Below, piece by piece: positions 56,455 to 64,000 of a DNA stretch of 64,000 nucleotides; position 1 is the first letter of the stretch; each line of letters opens with the position of its first letter. The translations under genes and the position numbers were made by a program. Under the pieces are notes generated by a model. The model saw only the letters and a list, made by a program, of their open reading frames with translations, ran no database searches and had not been told where the DNA came from. Source of the DNA: Anodontia alba (taxonomy: Eukaryota; Mollusca; Bivalvia; Lucinida; Lucinidae); the NCBI GenBank assembly GCA_964016985.1, contig OZ024823.1, forward strand, positions 38,421,687 to 38,485,686. Reading direction: 5' to 3'.

Positions 56455-56671
56455 CACCACAACCTCTTTATAACATTTTTGTTGGGGTCCATAGCATAAA
56501 TGGTGTTAGTTAAACAACTGTGTTATATTTAAACAAAAATGTATAGATTATATTGAAAAATGACCATTTATGGTCATTTTTCAATATAATCTATACATTT
56601 TTGGGATCCATCTTTGAACTGTGTTCTAGCCAAAATCGTGTTTTAATGAACCGTGTTATAAAGAAGTTGTG
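56455..56671. mobile_element. Palindromic MITE ending just before exon 7
   Basis: The ends CACCACAACCTCTTTATAAC and GTTATAAAGAAGTTGTG are inverted and flanked by TA (56453-56454, 56672-56673). The centre is a strong palindrome, AAAATGTATAGATTATATTG and its complement around GACCATTTATGGTC. A second copy lies at 61415-61633. The right TA is followed directly by TTTCTTCTTCAG, the acceptor of TADA2B exon 7. Confidence 0.8.
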
Positions 56672-56685
56672 TATTTCTTCTTCAG

Positions 56686-56758
56686 GAATATGATAATGAA
56701 GCTGAGGGTGTAGTCAGTAGTCTCATGGTTGCCTATGATGATGATGACTTAGATATAG
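56686..56758 (+). CDS. TADA2B: TADA2B exon 7
   Basis: The acceptor TTTCTTCTTCAG and donor ATAG|GTAGGT give 24 codons reading EYDNEAEGVVSSLMVAYD then DDDLDI, plus one base (phase 1). The EYDxxAE...DDDD segment matches vertebrate Ada2b and lies before the central helical region. The remaining exons, including the C-terminal SWIRM-like domain expected for Ada2, must lie beyond 64000. Confidence 0.92.
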
Positions 56759-56791
56759 GTAGGTGTTTTGCCACTTTTACATAGCTCCAGT

Positions 56792-57104
56792 GCCAGCCTC
56801 GGTGGCTCAGTTGGATGCGCCGTCCGACTGGAGACCAGGAGGTCATGGGTACAACCCCCGCCGAGGTCGGCAACATTCTTTTGTGGAGATTGATCATGAA
56901 ATATTTTCTAGGGTCATTCTCTCCCTTCCGCTGATTCAAGAAGGGCAGTTGTCAGTTTCTGGCGAAAGAATGTGCACAATACTGGTTAACCTCTTAGAGG
57001 ACTAAGCCAGCCCTGTAAACGTGTGGTTAGGTAAACTGACCACGCTCGACATGACCCCATTGGGTTAACTGGGCCGTAAAACCTCAACGCAAACAAACAA
57101 ACAT
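56792..57104 (+). mobile_element. 300-bp tRNA-derived SINE
   Basis: Full-length copy only about 30 bp downstream of exon 7, in the sense orientation. Head CCAGCCTCGGTGGCTCAG, B-box region TGGGTACAACCCC (one base off), tail CAAACAAACAAAC. Confidence 0.85.
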
Positions 57105-58403
57105 AGCCAAAGAAAGAAGAGTTAACCAGAAAATTCTTTTTCTTATTTCTGCATGAAAACATGTTATGGTTATTCATAAGAAACCCCTCAACAAGTTTCA
57201 TATTTTCACAGAGAAATAAAAAAAGTTGGTACTTTTGTGTTGAAAAAAATGGTGTAGTGGTACTTTTCTATACTGGTAATAAATGAATGATTTTTATTTT
57301 CAAGAAAATAGCCTTCAATATTTAATACAATCAGAAAAAGAAATTTCAGCATGAAATAAGATGCATACACACAGACTCAAAAAGGACCTTGAATTTGGAC
57401 AAGTAAAAATCTTGACTGTCTTTGAGTTTGGGGTGTAAAAACACAGACAAGCTTGCTCATACATACACACAGACACAAAAGGGTTGAATTTGAACAAAAA
57501 AACTTTACTGTCTTTGAGTCCTGGGCATAAAGACACATGCATACACTTTCTGTTCCGTCTTTGTTGTCTGTCAGAAGAACCATGGATCCTTAGATGGTGT
57601 AGAGATGGTGCAGACTGATCTGAGTCCTTGGTGGTTATATGTCTGGAGCCTGGTGGTATACATATCAGTGTTCAAGCCAGGCTGCACCATTGCGCCAGTC
57701 ACGCATATTTTCATGTTTTGGCGCAGAAAAAATAAGTTCTTGCGCCATCCAGGCGCAGAAAATTTATTACAATATTGGCTGCAAATGCATTGTGATTGGG
57801 TGCTTTTACTTGCGGTTCACTATAAATAGGCATAGAAATTATTTTAAAATGCAAAGAAAGCTTTAAAATAATAGAGAAAATACATTTAAACAGACAATCT
57901 GGAATGATTTTTGCCTGTAGTTTATGCATTTTCGATGTTAATTCTAGCGTTGGTGGCAGCCATTTTTCAATTTTCCAATGACTATTGGTTCAATGCTCAT
58001 GCTGTGACTATTGGTTCAATGTTCATTTATAAATTAGGGGTCACCTCACTCAGGGGTAGATCGAGTGTACACTGTTAATTCATCACTATCAGACAGTATT
58101 ACTGTCGGAAGTTTTCTTTCTTTTCTCAATCTGATTGATTGAATGATTAGGTAAAAATACGATTGACCGATTGTCTAATGGAAAAATATTAATTTTGGGT
58201 GAAGGTCAGTCTTGTTGAAACTAGAATAGGACTTGTGCTAAAGAGATCATCCAGCTCATCAATTTGAAGCAGTGTTCAAAAGAACTAATTCAAAATGATT
58301 TTCAGCTTTTACATCTATTCACAATATCTAGTTATGATTATTATTCCCTATATCTTCACAGTATTATCAACACTTAGACAGGCAGCTCACTTATCCTCCC
58401 TGC

Positions 58404-58700
58404 TGGCCTCGGTGGCTCAGTTGGATGCGGCGTCCGACTGGAGACCAGGAGGTCGCGGGTTCAACCCTCGTCGAGGTCGGCAACATTTTTCATGGAGATT
58501 GATCATGAAATATTTTCTACGGTCATTCTCTCCCTTCCGCTGATTCAAGAAGGGCAATTGTCAGTTTCTGGCGAAAGAATGTGCACAATACTGGTTAACC
58601 GCTTAGAGGACTAAGCCTGCCCAGTAAACGTGTGGTTAGGTAAACTGACATGACCCCATTGGGTTGACTGGGCCGTAAAACCTCAAAACAAACACAAACA
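58404..58700 (+). mobile_element. 300-bp tRNA-derived SINE
   Basis: Head TGGCCTCGGTGGCTCAGTTG, B-box GGGTTCAACCC, tail AAAACAAACACAAACA, followed by a C-tract and a (CA)n run (58716-58760). Confidence 0.85.
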
Positions 58701-58714
58701 CTCATCCTCCCATC

Positions 58715-58762
<48 letters not shown>

Positions 58763-58978
58763 GAAAAGAAAACCAATGGCAGCCCTCTTGACACCCTGCC
58801 CAATATGTTGATTTCTTATGTTCATCTGTTGTGCCATTTCTTATTGACAACCCTGTGTTAACCTGGATTGTACATCTAATCAGATATTACAAGTACAGAT
58901 TACATGGAGCAAATCTGATAGCAACAGGAACAGATTCTATAAAATTTTGATCATTGATTATACTGTCCCCAGATTTTT

Positions 58979-61342
58979 AGCTCACCTGAGCTGAAAGCTC
59001 AAGGTGAGCTTTTGTGATCACTCACCGTCCGTCGTCGTCGTCCGTATGTCCGTCCGTCCGTCCATCCACAATCTTTAAACAACATCTCCTCCTAAACCAC
59101 TGATTGGATTTTGACCAAACTTCACAGGAATGATCCTTGGTTGGTCCTCTTTCAAAGTTGTTCAAATGGTTCCGGTCCATTGCATATCTAGGTCACAGGA
59201 GCTAAAAATAGATTTTTTAACTAAAAACTTAAAAAATCTTCTTGTCAGAAACCACTGGACCGATTTCAATATAATTTTGCAGAAAGGTTCCTTTGGTGAT
59301 CCTCTACCAAGATTGTTCAAGCCATTCGGATTCGTCAAAAAACATGGCCGCCAGGGGGCGGGGCTTATTTTCCCTATGTATCTATATAGAAAACTTTAAA
59401 AATCTTCTTGTCAGAAACCACTGGACCGATTTCAATGTTATTTTGCAGAAATGTTCCTTTGGTGATCCTCTACCAAGATTGTTCAAGCCATTTGGATTCA
59501 TCAAAAAACATGGCCGCTAGGGGGCGGGGCTTATTTTCCCTATATATCTATATAGAAAACTTTAAAAATCTTCTTGTCAGAAACCGCAGGACTGATTTCC
59601 ATATAATTTTGCAGAAATGTTCCTTTGGTGATCCTCTACCAAGATTGTTCAGGCCATTTGGATTCGTCAAAAAACATGGCCGCCAGGGGCGGGGCTTATT
59701 TTCCCTATATATCTATATAGAAAACTTTAAAAATCTTCTTGTCCGAAACCACTGGACCGATTTCAATATAATTATGCAAAAATGTTCCTTTAGTGATCCT
59801 CTACCAAGATTGTTCAAGCCATTTGGATTCGTCAAAAAACATGGCCGCCAGGGGGAGGGCCTTAATTTCCCTATATATCTATATAGAAAACTTTAAAAAT
59901 CTTCTTGTCAGAAACCACTAGACCGATTTACATATAATTTTGCAGAAATGTTCCTTTGGTGATCCTCTACCAAGATTGTTCGAGCCATTTCGATTAGTCA
60001 AAAAACATGGCCGCCAGGGGGCGGGGCTTATTTTCCCTATATATCTATATTGAAAAATGTAAAAATCTTCTTGTCTGAAACCACTGGACTGATTTCTATA
60101 TAATTTTGCAGAAATGTTCCTTTGTTGATCCTCTACCAAGATTGTTCAAGCCATTTGGATTTGTCAAAAAACATGGCCACCAGAGGGCAGGGCTTATTTT
60201 CCCTATATATCTATATAGAAAACTTTAAAAATCTTCTTGTCCGAAACCACTGTACCGACTTCAATATAATTTTGCATAAATGTTCCTTTGGTGATCCTCT
60301 TCCAAGATTGTTCAAGCCATTTGGATTCGTCAAAAAACATGGCTGCCAGGGGGCGGGGCTTATTTTCCCTATATATCTATATAGAAAACTTTAAAAATCT
60401 TCTTGTCAGAACCACTGGACCGATTTCCATATAATTTTGTAGAAATGTTCCTTTAGTGATCCTCTACCAAGATTGTTCGAGTCATTTGGATTTGTCAAAA
60501 AACATGGCCGCCAGGGGGCGGGGCTTATTTTCCCTATATATAGAAAAATGTAAAAATCATCTTGTCCCAAACCACTGGACCGATTTCCATATAATTTTGC
60601 AGAAATGTTCTTTTGGTGATCCTCTACCAAGGTTGTTCAAGCTGTTTGGATTTGTCAAAAAACATGGCCGCCAGGGGGCAGGGCTTATTTTCCCTATATA
60701 TGTATCTATATAGAAAACTTTAAAAATCTTCTTGGCAGAAACCAGTGGACCGATTTCAGTATAACTTGGAAGGAATGTGTCTTTGGTCACCCTCTTCCAA
60801 GGTTGTTCAAGCCATCATGATTCTTCAAAAAATATGGCTGCAAGGGGGGTGGGGCTTATTTTCCCTATATATCTATATAGAAAACTTGAAAAAAAAATCT
60901 TCTTGTTTTCCCTATATATCTAAATAGAAAACTTTAAAAATCTTCTTGTCAGAAACCACTGAACAGATTTCAATATAACTTGGCAGGAATGTTCCTTTGC
61001 TGACCCTCTACCAAGTTTGTTCAAGCTGTCATGATTCGTCAAAAAACATGGCCGTTAGGGCGTAGGGCTTTATATCTATATAAAACTTTTTAAACCACTG
61101 GACCAATTTCAATATAACTTGGCAGAAATGTTCCTTTGGTGACCCTCTTTTAAGATGCAGTTCAAGTTGTCAAGATTTGTAAAAAAACATGGCCGGGGGT
61201 GTGGTGGAGGGGGGTGGGGGTGGTTAGTGCTATAAAGTTTATACAAAAATCCTAGAGCAGTGAACTTGGGTGAAACTTCAACAGTAAATATGCAAATCTG
61301 TTTGGTCAGGTGAGCGATATAGGACCATCATGGTCCTCTTGT
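58979..61342. mobile_element. Hairpin-ended 166-bp tandem-repeat element, copy 2
   Basis: Same ends as 33692-38220 (AGCTCACCTGAGCTGAAAGC; GGACCATCATGGTCCTCTTG then TT). About ten 166-bp units, starting 59296, 59462 and so on, and no large insertion. The right-hand units diverge (CTTGGCAGGAATGTTCC) in the same way in both copies, so the array order is inherited, not independently amplified. Confidence 0.85.
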
Positions 61343-61414
61343 TTCAAATGTCCCCAACTTTTTGGAGGGTAGGGGTCCCTGGACCCCAAAACTGAAATTC
61401 CTGCCTTGAACACT

Positions 61415-61633
61415 GACACATTAACCTCTTTATAACATGGTTCGTTATAACACGGTTTTGGATATAATACGGTTCAAAGATGGATCCCAAAAATGTATAG
61501 ATTATATTGAAAAATGACCAATGGTCATTTTTCAATTTAATCTATACATTTTTGTTTGGATATAACACGGTTGTTTAACTGACACAGATTATGCTATGGA
61601 CCCCAACAATAGTGTTATAAAGAGGTTGAGGTG
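61415..61633. mobile_element. Palindromic MITE, second copy
   Basis: AACCTCTTTATAACATGG at the left and GTTATAAAGAGGTTGAGGTG at the right, with the same palindromic centre (AAAAATGTATAGATTATATT...) as 56455-56671. It is in inverted orientation relative to that copy. Confidence 0.8.
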
Positions 61634-61648
61634 TACCTGTTTTTTTGT

Positions 61649-62347
61649 TATGCCTGCCACACGATAGTGGCAGGGTATTATGGTTTTACGATGGTCATCT
61701 CTGTGTCTGTCCATTCAGCTGTCCATCCATATTCTCATTTCTGTACGAAAACTTTTGTGAATATTGATGGTTTTTCACCAAATTTGACGTGTGCATTGAT
61801 ATTATGGAGATTGGTTTACATTGCTAATGGACAAATTCGTCAATTTTTATACCCCACCACACAATAGTGGCGGGATATTATGGTGTTACATTGGACGTCT
61901 GTGTGTCTGTCCGTCCGTCGTCCGTCTGTCCGTCCATTTTACATTTCCGGATGATAACTTGAGTAAACTTCAATGGATTTTCACCAAACTTGGTATGTGC
62001 ATTGATATTGTGGAGATATGGTTTGGGATTGTTAATGGGTAAATTTCGTCAAATTTTTACGGCGTTATCTGCCTGAGACACGCCCATATTTTCGTTTCCG
62101 GACGTAAACTTGAGTAAATAACAAGGGATTTTAACCAAACTTGCTATATGCATTGACATTAAGGAGATCTGGTTTGGGATTGCTAATGGGCAAATTTCGT
62201 CAAATTTTTATGGAGTTACCTGCCCGAGACACACCCATATTTTCGCCTGTTTCTCTGTCATTTTCTTTCCAGACATTTTCGCAGTGATAACTTAAATACA
62301 TAAATAAATAATTGCTATGGCGGGGTATTATGCTTGCGGTGCTTTTA
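61649..62347. mobile_element. Tandem-repeat element (CCACACRATAGTGG family), copy 2
   Basis: It starts with TGCCTGCCACACGATAGTGG and restarts at 61849 with ACCCCACCACACAATAGTGG, so two copies are joined or one is internally duplicated. Repeats around GGAGATCTGGTTTGGGATTG match copy 1 at 42003. The end GGTATTATGCTTGCGGTGC is followed at once by the element at 62348. Confidence 0.7.
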
Positions 62348-64000
62348 TTAGCTCACCTGAGCCGAAGGCTCATTGGTGAGCTAATCATATGGCAAGGCTG
62401 TTGCCGTCTGTCTGTCTGCGTGTCATGTGTTCACATTTTCAGACGTCTTCTCCTCTGGAACCACTTGGCTGATTGAAGTCAAATTTCATGTGGAGCCTAC
62501 ATGGGATGGGGGAACGAAAGTTTGCATATGGGTCCAGGTCACATGACCAAGATGGCCGCCATGCCCATATATTGTAAAAACCCTTCAAAAATCTTCTTCT
62601 CCGGAACCGCTGGGCCGATTTGCATGAAATGTAGCATCTGAGACATGGGCCCATCATAAATTGCATAAATGGTGACCCTGGGATGACCTTGACCTATTTT
62701 AGGCCAAGGTCGAATTTGGTTGCATAGGCATTTGTATGTGAAAAAGTGAAAATGCATAATAACTTACTTAGGGTTCAGAATACCCTCCTTAAACCATATA
62801 TATTCTTGTTCCTTATGATAAGGCACATTAAGTGACATGGATCTTGGGACCCCAGGGGGTCCCCCGGTGGCATGCCCCACCCCCTTCATTTCATAAAATG
62901 CATAATATCTTGGAAACCGTTCAGATCCCCACTATAAACCATATATATTCTTGTTCCTTAAGATAAGGCGCATTTAGTGACATGGATCATGGGACCCCTG
63001 GGTGGTCCAGGTCACATGACCAAGATGGCCGCCATGCCCATATATGGTAAAAACCCTTCAAAAATCTTCTTCTCCGGAACCACTGGGCCGATTTGCATGA
63101 AACTTGGTATGTAGCATCTGGGACATGGGCCCATCATAAATTGCATAAATGGTGACCCTGGGATGACCTTAATTTAGGCCAAGGTCAAATTTGGTTGCAT
63201 AGGCATTTGTATGCGAAAAAGTGAAAATGCATGATAACTTACTTAGGATTCAGAATACCCTCCCCCTAAACCATATATATTCTTGTTCCTTATGATAAGG
63301 CACATTAAATGACATGGATCTTTGGACCCCAGGAGGTCCCCCGGGGGTATGCCTCACCCCCTTCATTTCATAAAATGCATTGGAAACCGTTCAGATCCCC
63401 ACCCATAAACCATAATATATTTTTGTTTCTTAAGATAAGGGGCATTTAGTGACCTGGATCTTGGGACCCCTGGGTGTCCTCTGGGAGCATGCCCCACCCC
63501 CTTCATTTCACAAAATGCTTAATATCTTGGAAACTGTTCAGATCCCCACCCATAAACCATATATATTCTTGTTTCTTATGACGAGGCGCATTTAGTGACA
63601 TGGACCATGGATCCCAAGGGGGTCCCCCGGGGGCATGCCTTACCCCCTTCATTTCATAAAATGTGTTATATCTTGGAAACCGTTCAAATCCCCACCCATA
63701 AACCATATATTCTTGTTCCTTAAGATAAGGCGCATATAGTGATATGGATCTTGGGACCCCTGAGTGTCCCGTGGGGGCATGCCCCACCCCCTTTTCACAA
63801 AATTCTTGATATCTCGGAAACCGTTCAGCTCCCCACTCATAAATCATATTTATTCTTGTTCCTTATGACGAGGCGCATTAAGTGACATGGACCATGGATC
63901 CCAAAGGGGTCCCCCGGGGCATGCCCCACCCACTTCATTTCATAAAATGTGTTAAATCTCGGAAACTGTTCAGATCCCCACCCATAAACCATATATATTG
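62348..64000. mobile_element. Hairpin-started element with repeats of about 145 bp, cut by window end
   Basis: Start TAGCTCACCTGAGCCGAAGG with CATTGGTGAGCT. AACCATATATATTCTTG recurs at about 62791, 62936, 63268, 63407, 63554, 63699, 63840 and 63984, a step near 145 bp. A larger duplication of about 490 bp (TCACATGACCAAGATGGCCG at about 62540 and 63012) sits on top. The 3' end is outside the window. Confidence 0.7.

Noticed and set aside
59130..60713. Series of open frames with DCSSHLDSSKNMAARGRGLF-like repeats
   Set aside because: These are translations of the 166-bp tandem unit in rotating frames; unit length is not a multiple of three and stops recur.
63503..63847. Minus-strand open frame of 114 codons
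   Set aside because: It translates the 145-bp tandem unit (FERFPRY... repeated) and is not a gene.

Overview
The window is eukaryotic and animal. It has small GT-AG exons widely spaced in AT-rich DNA, no operons, and very dense transposable elements. The repeat content suggests a bivalve mollusc (possibly a heterodont clam): interspersed elements that begin with a GCTCACCTGAGC-type hairpin, carry internal tandem repeats and end in a hairpin plus CTCTTGTT; a tRNA-derived SINE of about 300 bp; DIRS, mariner and Tc1 elements; and many foldback MITEs. The species cannot be fixed from the sequence alone.

One host gene can be followed across most of the window on the + strand: the transcriptional adaptor TADA2B (Ada2b). 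Seven coding exons (8786-8878, 8993-9052, 29072-29172, 31033-31124, 39913-39969, 41811-41914, 56686-56758) join in frame with GT-AG sites. They encode the ZZ zinc finger, the SANT domain and the start of the conserved middle region, 193 residues plus a split codon; the C-terminal half lies beyond the right edge. Introns 2, 4 and 6 (20.0, 8.8 and 14.8 kb) are mostly transposons. Two exons of an unidentified upstream gene (1709-1807 and 2082-2226) join in frame only across a GC-AG intron.

Layout: 1-8.6 kb, intergenic or end of an upstream gene, with a decayed Penelope-like RT fragment, microsatellites, a SINE and large foldback palindromes. 8.6-9.05 kb, promoter and exons 1-2 of TADA2B, with two perfect CRE octamers. 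9.05-29.07 kb, intron 2: a 340-bp palindrome, a TIR element (copy 1), a degenerate DIRS-like tyrosine-recombinase retrotransposon (gag, RT-RNase H, YR) split by two nested TIR transposons, an element with 128-bp tandem repeats, a mini-DIRS remnant and a SINE. 31.1-39.9 kb, intron 4: hairpin MITEs, a mariner with a broken transposase, and a 166-bp tandem-repeat element split by an intact Tc1-like element. 41.9-56.7 kb, intron 6: several nested tandem-repeat elements, a LINE 3' fragment, a 786-bp TIR element with a recognisable empty site, SINEs, TIR element copy 2, and a MITE that ends 14 bp before exon 7. 56.8-64 kb, intron 7: SINEs, another 166-bp repeat element, a MITE and more repeat elements.

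The host gene product is expected to act in SAGA-type histone acetylation. Everything else is mobile or repetitive DNA, and only the Tc1-like transposase looks potentially functional. I see no convincing new multi-gene system. The most interesting features are the three-level nested insertion, the shared hairpin/CTCTTGTT architecture across otherwise different repeat families, the MITE abutting a splice acceptor, the GC-AG exon pair and the RS-repeat gag of the DIRS element.
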